64,000 nucleotides of DNA from Gammaproteobacteria bacterium (GCA_018813765.1 JAHJBC010000006.1:682001-746000), one strand, 5' to 3'; numbered from the stretch's first letter, positions 8,479 through 17,389 are shown. The notes: generated by a model not told the origin, from the letters alone. Made by a program: numbers and translations.

Positions 8479-8535
8479 ATGGCTACAGCAATTGACGGGG
8501 TCAAAGGGGTCAGCTTGGGTCAAAGGGGTCAGCTT
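8479..8535 (+). pseudogene. RTX-lipase start stub followed by tandem 19-bp repeat
   Basis: Bases 8479-8496 encode MATAID, matching the first six residues (MANAID) of the RTX-lipase at 59744 and placed likewise just after the lipoprotein gene. Homology stops there. It is followed by two perfect tandem copies of GGGTCAAAGGGGTCAGCTT (8498-8516, 8517-8535). I read this as the 5' remnant of a deleted RTX-lipase gene with the junction at the repeat. The match is short, so confidence is limited. Confidence 0.5.
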
Positions 8536-8609
8536 CGCATTAAATTTCAAGCAACCATCCCTCGCCGCCCACGCATAAAAATTAGCCGAAGTTCCGTAGC
8601 ACCAACTGT

Positions 8610-9902
8610 TCAGTCTCCCTGCGCCACATTCTGCCTCGCCAGCGGCGGGTTCTGCGCGAAGTAGCGTTTGATGCCGCCCAGGATGGCGCGCGCCATCTTG
8701 TCCTGGTAGGCGTCGTCTTTCAGGCGCAATTCTTCTTTCGGGTTGCTGATGAAGGCGGTCTCCACCAGGATGGAAGGGATCTGCGGCGATTTCAGTACGG
8801 CGAATCCGGCCTGTTCGACACGCCCGCGGTGCAGGGTGTTGATCTGTCCGACCTCCTTGAGCACGTGCTTAGCGAGTTTCATGCTGTCGTTGATGGTGGC
8901 GGTCTGCGACAGGTCGAGCAGGGTGCGGGCGAGGTAGGGGTCTTTCACCGCCAGGTTGACGCCGCCGATGAGGTCGGCATCGTTTTCCTTTTTGGCCAGC
9001 CAGCGCGCACTCGCGCTGGTCGCGCCGTGCTGCGACAGCGCAAACACCGACGAACCGCGCGCATCCCTGCGGGTGAAGGCGTCGGCATGGATGGAGACGA
9101 ACAGGTCGGCGCGTGACTTTTCCGCTTTTTCCACGCGTCCGTGCAGCGGGATGAAGTAGTCGCCGTCGCGGATGAGGATGGCGCGCATGCCCGGCGTGTC
9201 GTCGATCTGCGCCTTCAGCCTGCGCGCGATGGACAGTGTCACTTCCTTCTCGTGCGTGCCGCGGTAGCCGCGCGCGCCGGGATCTTCGCCGCCGTGTCCG
9301 GCATCGATCGCGACGATGAGGATGCGGTTGCGCAGTTCCGGGTAGTTGGGTGTCGGTGCGGCAGGGGGCGGTGCGACGGTTGGCGGTGCGGGTTCGAGCT
9401 CCGGTGCGACCGCTACGGTGCTGGCGGGTGCAGGTTCGCTTGCCGCCAGCTTGTTTTCGCCCTGCTGCACCAGCGCCATCAGCGGGTCGACCGGCACGGC
9501 GGGATACACGTCCAGCACCAGGCGGTGGCCGTATTCGCCGACCGGTTGCAGGCTGAACAACTGCGGCTTCACTTCGGTCTTGAGGTCGAGCACCAGCCGC
9601 ACCACGCCCGGTTTGAAGCGGCCCACGCGCACGCTGGCGATGTAGGGGTCGTTGCCGCCCACTTTGGCGCTGAGTTCGTTCAGCGTGGCGTTGAGCGCAA
9701 CCTCGTCGAGGTCGACCACCAGCCGCTGCGGGTCGCTCAGCGTGAACATGTTGTAGCTCACGGCGCGCTTTGATTCCAGTGTAATGCGCGTGTAGTCCTG
9801 CGCCGGCCATACGCGAGCGAGGTCGATGGCCGTCTCCGCGAATGCGGCAGGCAGCCACAGCAGTGCAGCGATGAGGATCAGCCGGGCAAGGCGCTCAAAC
9901 AT
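8610..9902 (-). CDS. amiC: N-acetylmuramoyl-L-alanine amidase (AmiC type)
   Basis: A 430-residue periplasmic peptidoglycan amidase that cleaves the MurNAc-L-Ala bond, needed for daughter-cell separation. It has a signal peptide (residues 1-22), an AMIN domain (about 25-135) for septal targeting, a Pro/Ala-rich linker (about 150-190) and a zinc amidase_3 domain (about 195-415). Zinc and catalytic motifs are visible: DAGHGGEDPGARG, HEKEVTL, VSIHADA and the late VETAFISN. The start overlaps the 3' end of tsaE by 25 bases, so the two are co-transcribed, an arrangement common in proteobacteria. Confidence 0.95.
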   Translation of the reverse strand: MFERLARLILIAALLWLPAAFAETAIDLARVWPAQDYTRITLESKRAVSYNMFTLSDPQRLVVDLDEVALNATLNELSAKVGGNDPYIASVRVGRFKPGVVRLVLDLKTEVKPQLFSLQPVGEYGHRLVLDVYPAVPVDPLMALVQQGENKLAASEPAPASTVAVAPELEPAPPTVAPPPAAPTPNYPELRNRILIVAIDAGHGGEDPGARGYRGTHEKEVTLSIARRLKAQIDDTPGMRAILIRDGDYFIPLHGRVEKAEKSRADLFVSIHADAFTRRDARGSSVFALSQHGATSASARWLAKKENDADLIGGVNLAVKDPYLARTLLDLSQTATINDSMKLAKHVLKEVGQINTLHRGRVEQAGFAVLKSPQIPSILVETAFISNPKEELRLKDDAYQDKMARAILGGIKRYFAQNPPLARQNVAQGD

Positions 9903-10363
9903 GTTTGACCTGCGGGGGTGTAGGCGTGGAGCAAGACTTCGCGTCCATCCTGGAGAATTTCAAACGTAAGGCTGATATCAGCAGGGGGCAGTAATCCCGC
10001 GGCCTGTTCCGGCCACTCAACCAGGCAAATATTGCTGCCATCGAATTCGTCACGGAATCCGGAGCCCTCCCATTCTTCGGCATCGCGGAAGCGATACAGG
10101 TCGAAGTGGCGCAAGTGTAACCCAGCAACTTCGTAGCGCTCAAGCAAAGTATAGGTGGGACTCTTCACGCGGCCGTCGTAACCCAGCGCCTGCAGCAGCG
10201 CGCGCACCAGCGTGGTCTTGCCCGCACCCAGGTTGCCGCGCAGGTAGATCACCAGTCCGGGCCGCAGCATTTTGGCCAGACTCGTGGCAAAGGCCGCGGT
10301 CGCAGCCTCATCGGGCAGGGCTATCGGGTTATGATTCGGCTCATGCAAAACGGGGCACCTCAT
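9878..10363 (-). CDS. tsaE: tRNA threonylcarbamoyladenosine biosynthesis ATPase TsaE
   Basis: A 161-residue cytoplasmic P-loop ATPase that works with TsaB and TsaD in making t6A37 of ANN-decoding tRNAs. The Walker A motif is GNLGAGKTTLVR (about residues 43-54), followed by the family signature VKSPTYTLLERYE and HFDLYRF. The late VEWPEQ is also typical. The ATG at 10363 gives the usual length; a TTG a few codons on is possible. The gene is divergent from queG, and the two 5' ends overlap by 33 bases, so their promoters must lie inside each other's coding regions. Confidence 0.93.
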   Translation of the reverse strand: MRCPVLHEPNHNPIALPDEAATAAFATSLAKMLRPGLVIYLRGNLGAGKTTLVRALLQALGYDGRVKSPTYTLLERYEVAGLHLRHFDLYRFRDAEEWEGSGFRDEFDGSNICLVEWPEQAAGLLPPADISLTFEILQDGREVLLHAYTPAGQTCLSALPG

Positions 10364-11419
10364 CAGGACTACATAGCGTTGGCCGCGCGCATCAAGGCGT
10401 GGGGCGGTGCGTTGGGGTTTCAGGCGGTGGGCATCGGCGACATCCACCTTGAGTCTGCCGAGGCCCATCTGCTGCAATGGCTGGCAGAGGGCCGTCACGG
10501 CGCGATGGATTATATGGCAAAACACGGAGCCAAACGCGCGCGTCCGGCGGAACTGGTGCCGGGCACCCTGCGCGTGATCTCGGTGCGCATGAACTACTAC
10601 CCGGAGCGATGCAAAGACACGCATGAGGTGCTGGCCGACGGCAGCCGCGCCTTCGTCTCGCGCTACGCATTGGGCCGGGATTACCACAAGGTATTGCGCA
10701 ACCGGCTGGAGAAGCTGGCGCAGCAGATCCGCGCCGAGGCCGATTGCCAGTGCCGTGTGTTCACCGACTCTGCACCGGTGCTGGAAGTGGAATTGGCGCA
10801 GCTGGCGCATCTGGGCTGGCGCGGCAAGCACACCCTGTTGCTGAGCCGCGAGCAGGGCTCGTATTTCTTCTTGGGCGAGATATTCATCGACCTGCCGCTG
10901 CAGGTGGATATGCCGGCAAAGAACCACTGCGGCACTTGCCAGTCCTGCATCGACATCTGTCCCACCCGGGCCATCACCGCACCTTACCAGCTCGATGCGC
11001 GGCGCTGCATCTCTTATCTCACCATCGAACTCGGGGGCAACATCCCGGTCGAGCTGCGCCCGCTCATCGGCAACCGCATCTACGGCTGCGACGATTGCCA
11101 GTTGGTCTGTCCGTGGAACTGCTTTGCGCACAAGACCGTCGAGCCGGATTTCGCCGTGCGCAACGGCCTGGACGATGTGTCGCTGGTCGAACTATCGAAG
11201 TGGGACGAAGCGGTTTTCCACGCCAGGCTGGCGGGCAGCGCCATCCATCGCATCGGCCACGAGCAATGGCTGCGCAACATCGCCGTTGCGCTGGGCAATG
11301 CCCCGGCCTCGGCCGAAGCGGCGACAGCCCTGCACGATCTTGCACAACACCTGTCCCCATTGGTGCGCGAGCATGCCGCATGGGCATTGCAACGCCACAT
11401 TGAGGCTCAAATTCCTTGA
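10331..11419 (+). CDS. queG: Epoxyqueuosine reductase
   Basis: A 362-residue cobalamin and iron-sulfur enzyme that reduces epoxyqueuosine to queuosine in the wobble position of GUN-anticodon tRNAs. The two [4Fe-4S] clusters are supplied by CGTCQSCIDICPTRA and CDDCQLVCPWN. The N-terminal region (ALGFQAVGIGD) and the ALGRDYHKVLRNRLE segment are characteristic. The C-terminal HEAT-like repeat region is present, so the protein is full length. The start may be the ATG at 10331 or at 10343. It is divergent from tsaE and directly precedes tRNA-Lys, whose promoter overlaps the queG stop codon. Confidence 0.95.
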   Translation: MIRLMQNGAPHQDYIALAARIKAWGGALGFQAVGIGDIHLESAEAHLLQWLAEGRHGAMDYMAKHGAKRARPAELVPGTLRVISVRMNYYPERCKDTHEVLADGSRAFVSRYALGRDYHKVLRNRLEKLAQQIRAEADCQCRVFTDSAPVLEVELAQLAHLGWRGKHTLLLSREQGSYFFLGEIFIDLPLQVDMPAKNHCGTCQSCIDICPTRAITAPYQLDARRCISYLTIELGGNIPVELRPLIGNRIYGCDDCQLVCPWNCFAHKTVEPDFAVRNGLDDVSLVELSKWDEAVFHARLAGSAIHRIGHEQWLRNIAVALGNAPASAEAATALHDLAQHLSPLVREHAAWALQRHIEAQIP

Positions 11420-11443
11420 CAATTCCGCCCGCTCCAATAAAAT
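11416..11443 (+). promoter_or_regulatory. Sigma-70 promoter of tRNA-Lys
   Basis: A -35 box TTGACA (11416-11421) and a -10 box TAAAAT (11438-11443) with a 16-base spacer would start transcription a few bases before the tRNA at 11457. The -35 box overlaps the queG stop codon. Confidence 0.8.
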
Positions 11444-11456
11444 GCGCGCCTCTTCC

Positions 11457-11532
11457 GGGTCGTTAGCTCAGCTGGTAGAGCAGCGGACTCTTAATCCGTT
11501 TGTCGCAGGTTCGATCCCCGCACGACCCACCA
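11457..11532 (+). tRNA. tRNA-Lys (anticodon CTT)
   Basis: A 76-base cloverleaf with encoded CCA. The acceptor stem is GGGTCGT paired with ACGACCC, the D arm is GCTCAGCTGGTAGAGC, and the T arm contains GGTTCGATCC. The anticodon stem GCGGA/TCCGT closes the loop CTCTTAA, giving anticodon CTT at 11490-11492, which reads AAG. It has its own promoter and is followed by a terminator. Confidence 0.97.
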
Positions 11533-11540
11533 AACAACTG

Positions 11541-11576
11541 GCGGCTCAAGGTTCACTCCTTGAGCCGCTTTGTTTT
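11541..11576 (+). terminator. Rho-independent terminator of tRNA-Lys
   Basis: An 11-bp perfect stem (GCGGCTCAAGG at 11541-11551 with its complement at 11558-11568), a six-base loop, then TTTGTTTT. It lies 9 bases after the tRNA CCA end. Confidence 0.9.
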
Positions 11577-11673
11577 CCCCATTAGTTTCAGCTCGTTGAA
11601 ATATCCCTCTGAATTGTTGCCCTATTTTCAGGAAAGGGGTAGCCTGCGCTCGTGCATCAACCTGGGCCATGAA

Positions 11674-12954
11674 ATGGACGTCGCAAAGCATTCCGCACCG
11701 ACGCAGCCGCATCGATCCGACTACTTCAGAATCGCCGACGAATCGCCTGCCTTGATCTGGTCGGCAGGTGTCGACAAGCTCTGCCACTGGTTCAACAAGA
11801 GCTGGCTCGCGTTCACAGGGCGCAGCATGGCGCAGGAACAGGGCAACGGCTGGGCGGAGGGTGTTCATCCCGACGACATCAAGATGTGCTTCGATAGATA
11901 CACCGAAGCATTCGAGGCACGCGAACGATTCACCATTGAGTACCGTTTGCGCAATCATGATGGCGAATACCGCTGGATCATCGATTTCGGGACGCCGGAC
12001 TACGACGAGGCAGGTGTCTTCAAGGGTTACAACGGTCTTTGTTTCGATATCCACGAGCGCAAAGTCCTTGAGGAGAAGCGGCAGAGCCAGACCAATTTCA
12101 TCGAGGCGATCCTGGAATGCGAACCCGAGTGCGTCAAAGTGGTGTCGCCCGTGGGCAATCTGGAGATGATGAACCGGGCTGGGCTCGATATGCTTGAGGT
12201 CGCCAATCTGGAAGAGGCGCAATCGCTCGGATTGATCCACTTTATCCTTCCTGCGCACCAGGCCGGATTCATCGATCTGCACCGGCGCGTCATGGCCGGT
12301 GAACGCGGTACGCTTGAGTTCGAAGTGGTTGGCGAAAAGGGGACCAAGCGCTGGCTCGAAACACATGCTGCGCCGCTGTATGACAAGAGCGGCAAGGTGT
12401 CCGCGTTGATCGGAATCACCCGCGACGTGACCGAGCGCCGTGCCTTTCTGAAGAAGCTCGAGTATCAGGCGCATACAGATTCCTTGACCGGCCTGCCTAA
12501 CCGCGGATACTTCTTCGAGCTGGCCGAGCGCGAGTTGAACCGCGTGAGCCGGTATGGCGGGGCGATATCGCTATTGATGCTGGACATCGACCGCTTCAAG
12601 GATGTGAATGACCGTTACGGCCACAAAGCGGGCGACCTTGTTTTGATCAATCTGGCCAGGACCTGCCAATCGGCCCTGCGTGACATCGATGTGGTGGGCC
12701 GCCTGGGCGGAGAGGAGTTTGCGATCCTGTTACCCGAAACGGATAACGGGAAAGCGTTTGAAGTTGCCGAGCGCTTGCGTGTTGCGATCGCCAATTCCAC
12801 AACCACATTGGCTGACGGTCATGCCATCTCGATCACAACATCGTTCGGGGTGACGACCCGGGATGGCGCCCCGGCGGATCTGGATACCTTGATCCAACAG
12901 GCCGATCAGGCCATGTATTCCGCCAAGGGCGCAGGGCGCAACAAGGTCCTGTAA
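11674..12954 (+). CDS. Diguanylate cyclase with two PAS domains
   Basis: A 426-residue soluble signalling protein that makes c-di-GMP. A PAS fold lies at about residues 15-130 (ADESPALIWSAG, then DGEYRWIIDFGTP), a second PAS at about 135-250, and a GGDEF domain from about 265. The active-site motif is GGEEF (345-349), preceded at the correct five-residue distance by an inhibitory I-site RDID (336-339), so it should be active and product-inhibited. No membrane segment or receiver domain is visible. I chose the ATG at 11674 because upstream in-frame sequence runs into the tRNA terminator; its ribosome site is weak. It converges on the EAL gene downstream. Confidence 0.9.
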   Translation: MDVAKHSAPTQPHRSDYFRIADESPALIWSAGVDKLCHWFNKSWLAFTGRSMAQEQGNGWAEGVHPDDIKMCFDRYTEAFEARERFTIEYRLRNHDGEYRWIIDFGTPDYDEAGVFKGYNGLCFDIHERKVLEEKRQSQTNFIEAILECEPECVKVVSPVGNLEMMNRAGLDMLEVANLEEAQSLGLIHFILPAHQAGFIDLHRRVMAGERGTLEFEVVGEKGTKRWLETHAAPLYDKSGKVSALIGITRDVTERRAFLKKLEYQAHTDSLTGLPNRGYFFELAERELNRVSRYGGAISLLMLDIDRFKDVNDRYGHKAGDLVLINLARTCQSALRDIDVVGRLGGEEFAILLPETDNGKAFEVAERLRVAIANSTTTLADGHAISITTSFGVTTRDGAPADLDTLIQQADQAMYSAKGAGRNKVL

Positions 12955-12991
12955 GCGCGGCGACCGTTCCTTCTGTTTCAAACTCCCGGCT

Positions 12992-14500
12992 TCATTCGGC
13001 CAGCGGGCGCGGGCGCGAGATGCCGAAGCCTTGCGCGTAGTCGATGCCGATCTCCTTCAGCTTGGCGATGGTCTCTTCGTCCTCCACCAGTTCGGCGATG
13101 GTGCCGACGCCTATCTTCATTGCGGTGTTGCTGATGGCGGCCAGTTTGGCAAGGCTTACCGGGTCGCGCAGGATATTGAAGATGATGTTGCCGTCGATTT
13201 TGAGAAAATCGACGCGGAAGCCGCGGATCAGGTCGAACGAGATGCGGTCGCGGCCGAAGCAACTGATCGCGATGCGGCATCCCTGTCCCCTGACTTTTCG
13301 GGCGAACTCCGCCACGAACGCACTCTTCGCGGCGAGTTCTGCGTCGGTGATCTCGAAGCAGAAGCGGCTGCCGGGGACGCCGTGTTCCACCAGGGTCAGT
13401 TGCAGGAACTCGGGAAAGCCGGGATCGGCGAGGGTGGCGCCCGAGACGTTGATGAAGAACATCGATTCCTTGCCGTCTTCGTGGTCGTGCTGGTGAGCGG
13501 CCCATTGCGCCACATGCTGCACGACCCAGCGATCGAGGTGCGGCATGAGGCCGTACTTTTCCGCCAGCGGAAAGAACGCGCCCGGCGGCATCATGCCTTC
13601 CTCTTCTTCCAGCAGTCGCACCAGGATCTCGTAATGCTCTGCCTTTCCTGCATCCTCCCGTAGCGGGGAGATGAGCTGACAGAACAACTGGAAGGCGCCG
13701 TTCTCGATCGCGGACCTGATCTGGCCGACATCCGTCTTGCCGGCGACCTGTTCCGAGAACGCATCCACGAAGGAGTCCTGTGTGGAACTACTGTCAGTGG
13801 CGGGATGATGGATCCCGGTCGGGGCGGACGGAGTGCCTCCCTCGCGGACGTGCAGGTCCTCCGGGGAGGTGATGTCGTCCATCAACATGTAGAAGCCGGT
13901 CACCTTGCCGTCATCGGCGAATTGCGGCAGATGTTCGATACGCAGCTTGTAGACGGTGCCGTCCGGCATGTGTTGCATGCGTTCATAGTGCACGGGCTGG
14001 CCGTCCAGCGACTGGCGTATCGCCGTTGCCGATTCCTGGTAGACCTTGGGACCCAGCACCTTGCGGATATGCTGGCCGTGGATGTGTTCCGGCCGCAGGT
14101 GCAGCCATTCCATCAGCGCGCGGTTGTGATATTGGCAGTGTCCCTCGGCGTCGATGAGGGCGATCATGGTCGGGATGGTCTCGTCGACGAGTTGCAGCCT
14201 GGATTTGTTCGCGGCGATGCTTGCCTCCGCGTTTTTGCGGAGATTGGTCTCGTGTTCGAGCTTCTCGCGGGTGGCGGCCAGGCGTGCAATGCGCAGCGAG
14301 GCCAGCCATTCGAGGCGCGACACACGGGTCGCCTCCGCCAGAATCGCCGTCACCAGCACACCGGCCAGAAAAGCGATCCATTGCAGGTCGAGCCAGGTAA
14401 AGTAGATCGCGACCACCAGCACGGAGGCACTCGCAATGACTGCCAGTGCCGTGACGATGGGGCGAACGGTCTTGAAGCCATCGCGGAATCTCAATTGCAT
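12992..14500 (-). CDS. Membrane PAS-EAL protein with degenerate EAL site
   Basis: A 502-residue protein with two N-terminal transmembrane segments (about residues 14-60), a coiled region (about 70-100), a PAS domain (about 100-215) and an EAL-type domain (about 250-500). The first motif is EIL rather than EAL. The metal-binding Asp pair normally found in DDFG is replaced by Ser-Cys in SCFGRD. The NVSG, FEIT, LKID, ELVE and Q positions are recognisable. Loss of the Asp pair argues for a c-di-GMP-binding or regulatory role, not an active phosphodiesterase. It is convergent with the diguanylate cyclase. Confidence 0.85.
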   Translation of the reverse strand: MQLRFRDGFKTVRPIVTALAVIASASVLVVAIYFTWLDLQWIAFLAGVLVTAILAEATRVSRLEWLASLRIARLAATREKLEHETNLRKNAEASIAANKSRLQLVDETIPTMIALIDAEGHCQYHNRALMEWLHLRPEHIHGQHIRKVLGPKVYQESATAIRQSLDGQPVHYERMQHMPDGTVYKLRIEHLPQFADDGKVTGFYMLMDDITSPEDLHVREGGTPSAPTGIHHPATDSSSTQDSFVDAFSEQVAGKTDVGQIRSAIENGAFQLFCQLISPLREDAGKAEHYEILVRLLEEEEGMMPPGAFFPLAEKYGLMPHLDRWVVQHVAQWAAHQHDHEDGKESMFFINVSGATLADPGFPEFLQLTLVEHGVPGSRFCFEITDAELAAKSAFVAEFARKVRGQGCRIAISCFGRDRISFDLIRGFRVDFLKIDGNIIFNILRDPVSLAKLAAISNTAMKIGVGTIAELVEDEETIAKLKEIGIDYAQGFGISRPRPLAE

Positions 14501-14555
14501 GCTCCTCTCAGCGACGGAGTGTAGCCCGACTGCGGCCGTGCCGCCAACGCGGATA

Positions 14556-16361
14556 TCAGTAGCCGTCGTACAGGCCTTCGAAGTCCTTGTGATAGCGCTC
14601 CAGCACTTTGGCGCGCTTGACCTTCAGGGTCGGTGTCTGCAGTCCGTTGTCGGGCGTCCACGGCTCGGCCAGCAACGCGACGCGGCGGATGCGCGCATAG
14701 CCGGGGAAGGCCTGTATCTGCTGCGTCACGCGCTGCAGCGCATAGGCCCTGGATTGCGAAGCATGCAGGCTCTCGGGCCAGTCGGCGGGCAGGCCGCGTT
14801 CGTGCATGGCGGCGACCCAGCGCTCGCGGTTCACCACCGCGAGCAGGCCGAGATAGGCTTTACCTTCCCCGACCACCATCAGTTGCTCGAACAAGGGATC
14901 GGCCAGGATGGCGGACTCCATGTCGTTGGGCGGGACTTTCTCGCCGTTGGACAGCACGATGATTTCCTTGATGCGTCCGGTGATGGTGATGCGGCCGCCG
15001 TCGTCGATGCTGGCCACATCGCCGGTGTTGAGCCAACCGTCGTCGGCGATCATCGCACGGGTCGCCGTCTCGTTGTTCCAGTAACCCATCATCACACTGG
15101 GGCCGCGCACTTCCAGCGCGTTGTGCTCGCCCAGTCGCACTTCGAGGTTGGGGACTTTGGGGCCGACGCTGCTGGGCAGGTTGTCCTCGATGCGGTTCAC
15201 GCTGATCACCGGACTGGTCTCGGAGAGACCGTAGCCTTGCAGGATGGGCAAGCCCAGACCGATGAAGGTGCGCGCGTTATCCATGGCGAGGGCGGCGCCG
15301 CCCGAGATCGCCACGCGCAGCCTGCCGCCGAGACGCGCGGTCAGCTTGTCCGCCACTAGCTTCTTCAGCAGCGGCCACAACAGCAGTTTGGGATGCCAGG
15401 ATGCGCGCCCCTGCACATGCTCGAAATGGCGGTTGCCGACATCGACGGCCAGTTCGAACAGTTTGCGGGTCGAGGCCGGACCTTTGTCCAGCTTGCTGCG
15501 GATGCCGGCCTGGATGCGCTCGAAGATGCGCGGCACGGTGATCAGCACGGTCGGGCGCACCAGCGCCAGGTCTTCCTGCAACTGCTGCACCGAGCGCGCA
15601 TAGGCTACTGTCGCACCCGCCATCACCGGCACGAAATAGCCCGCCATGCGCTCCAGGCAATGCGACAAGGGCAGGAAGGACAGGAAGGTGTCGCTCGGGT
15701 ACACATCGAAACAGCGCAGCGAACCGGCGGCATTGCTGATCAGGTTGCGGTGGCTCAGCATCACGCCCTTGGATTTGCCGGTGGTGCCCGAGGTGTAGAC
15801 GATGGTGGCGAGGCGGGATGGGTCGTTGAGCTGGTGGCGGAAACCTTCGTGCGTGTCGGGCAGCCATTCGTCCACGCCGCGCAGGCGTTCGTCGTTGTCG
15901 CCCTCGGGCGGGGTACGCAGGGTGACGATGCGTTGCAGGGTGGTGATGCCGGTGCAGGCCTCATGCAGCGGGTGCCAGTGCGTCGCGTTGTCGATCAGCA
16001 GCAGCTTCGCGCCGGAATCCTGCAGCACATGGGCGACGTTCTCCGGGCGGTCGTTGACATACAGCGGCACGGTGACCAGCCCCAGCCCCAGCGCGGCCTG
16101 GTCGAACACCACCCACTGCGGGCAGTTCTTCAGCATGAGGGCGACGCGATCGCCGGGCTGCAGTCCTTCATGCGTCATGGCCGACTGCCAGCGCGCGATC
16201 TCGTGTTCCATTTCGCTCCAGGTGAGCTCCTGCCACTCGCAGTGCTGGTCGTCGAAATGGCGGTAGGCTACCTTGTGCGGCGAGCGTCTTACCCGTTCAT
16301 GGAAAAGACCGTCCAGCGTGACGGCGACGTCGGGTGCGATGAGGTCTGTCCTGGTGCTCAT
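14556..16361 (-). CDS. Long-chain acyl-CoA synthetase (FadD/FAA1-like)
   Basis: A 601-residue AMP-forming ligase that activates fatty acids to acyl-CoA via acyl-AMP. Motifs include the AMP-binding P-loop YTSGTTGKSKGVMLSHRN, the central QGYGLSETSP and the C-terminal NTGDVASIDDGGRITITGR. Its length and the FLPLSHCLERM segment place it in the large FAA1/long-chain branch. The ATG at 16361 has GGGAG upstream. The open frame extends much further upstream, but that extension reads through the outer-membrane gene in another frame and is not coding. The neighbouring outer-membrane gene on the same strand may be linked to lipid uptake; that is inference. Confidence 0.9.
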   Translation of the reverse strand: MSTRTDLIAPDVAVTLDGLFHERVRRSPHKVAYRHFDDQHCEWQELTWSEMEHEIARWQSAMTHEGLQPGDRVALMLKNCPQWVVFDQAALGLGLVTVPLYVNDRPENVAHVLQDSGAKLLLIDNATHWHPLHEACTGITTLQRIVTLRTPPEGDNDERLRGVDEWLPDTHEGFRHQLNDPSRLATIVYTSGTTGKSKGVMLSHRNLISNAAGSLRCFDVYPSDTFLSFLPLSHCLERMAGYFVPVMAGATVAYARSVQQLQEDLALVRPTVLITVPRIFERIQAGIRSKLDKGPASTRKLFELAVDVGNRHFEHVQGRASWHPKLLLWPLLKKLVADKLTARLGGRLRVAISGGAALAMDNARTFIGLGLPILQGYGLSETSPVISVNRIEDNLPSSVGPKVPNLEVRLGEHNALEVRGPSVMMGYWNNETATRAMIADDGWLNTGDVASIDDGGRITITGRIKEIIVLSNGEKVPPNDMESAILADPLFEQLMVVGEGKAYLGLLAVVNRERWVAAMHERGLPADWPESLHASQSRAYALQRVTQQIQAFPGYARIRRVALLAEPWTPDNGLQTPTLKVKRAKVLERYHKDFEGLYDGY

Positions 16362-16420
16362 GTGATCTCCCTTGCTACAGCTTGTAATTCCCCGCCTCTG
16401 CGTGCGGAACGACGATGCGT

Positions 16421-17389
16421 TCAGAATTCGAAAGAAGGACGGAACACCAGTGTGGTGGTGGAGTTGCCGGTATCTTTCAACATGCCGGAATACTCGTTGG
16501 GGCTTCGCCACACGAAACCGATATCCAGCGTCGGCACGAACTTCCATCCCTGTATCGGTATCTTGCGTCCGGCGATCAGTTCCAGCCGCACCATCTGTCC
16601 GCCATTCTGCAGGAAATGCATGCGCAGGTCGTAGTTGGCGTTTTCCAGCCACTCCAGGAATGCATAGCGCAGATCGAGATTGCTGCGGTGCAGGCTGACA
16701 TAGGCCACGTCGTTCACGTCGGGGTTCTCGTTGAAGCGCGCGCCGCCGCGGAAACTCCACGACAATTTCTCGTTGTCGTAGTCGAGCCGGCCCTTGATCT
16801 TCCACTCGAATTCGTACCAGTCGTCCGCGATGAGCGTGTTGTCCTTGATGTGCTTGTTGCCCGCGCTGAACAGGTAGCCGGTGTAGCCGTAGTTTTCGCC
16901 CTTGCGTTTTTCCTTCGGCCGCTTCAGCCTGGCCACGTTGCCGAAGAAGGCCGAGACCGCCCAGGGCTCCTGGAACCCGATGGTGGCAGATTCGAACAGG
17001 TTGATGCCGCTGTTGCCGATCTCCGCATCGCGATACAGGCCGGGTTGGTGCGTCTTGATATAGGTGCCGAGCGAAGGCAGCGGATATACGCTGGCCTCCA
17101 GCACCATGAAGCGCGGGATCAGCGAGTCCTTGATGAGTTCGCGGTAGATCACCGCCTCGCTGTCGGAATTGATGGTGGGGATGGGGCGCTGGGTGAGCGG
17201 GACGTTGTAGCCTATGGCCGTGTAATATGGGTCGGCCTCGAACACCAGTTCCGCCTTGCTTTCCGCATCTTCCTGCACTTCCTCTTCGAGCGCCGCCTTT
17301 TGCTGGGCTTCTTCGGCCCCTGCGGCCGCAGGGAGTAGCCAAAGCGAGAAAAGGCAGGCGATAAGCGATAGTCGGAGGAAGAGGCGCAT
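16421..17389 (-). CDS. Predicted outer-membrane protein
   Basis: A 322-residue exported protein with a clear signal peptide (RLSLIACLFSLWLLPAAAGA, cleavage after AGA). An acidic, Glu-rich stretch (about residues 26-50) follows. The remainder is rich in aromatic and alternating hydrophobic residues (for example LSWSFRGGARF and WKFVPTLDIGFVWR) and ends in Phe (FRPSFEF), the classic C-terminal signature of an outer-membrane barrel. It lies upstream of the acyl-CoA ligase on the same strand (59-base gap), which suggests a common transcript. I do not recognise a named family. Confidence 0.65.
   Translation of the reverse strand: MRLFLRLSLIACLFSLWLLPAAAGAEEAQQKAALEEEVQEDAESKAELVFEADPYYTAIGYNVPLTQRPIPTINSDSEAVIYRELIKDSLIPRFMVLEASVYPLPSLGTYIKTHQPGLYRDAEIGNSGINLFESATIGFQEPWAVSAFFGNVARLKRPKEKRKGENYGYTGYLFSAGNKHIKDNTLIADDWYEFEWKIKGRLDYDNEKLSWSFRGGARFNENPDVNDVAYVSLHRSNLDLRYAFLEWLENANYDLRMHFLQNGGQMVRLELIAGRKIPIQGWKFVPTLDIGFVWRSPNEYSGMLKDTGNSTTTLVFRPSFEF

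Noticed and set aside
10364-11131. The minus-strand frame of tsaE extends upstream across queG.
   Set aside because: The upstream part is antisense to queG, which has intact Fe-S motifs; the TsaE family length fits a start at 10363.
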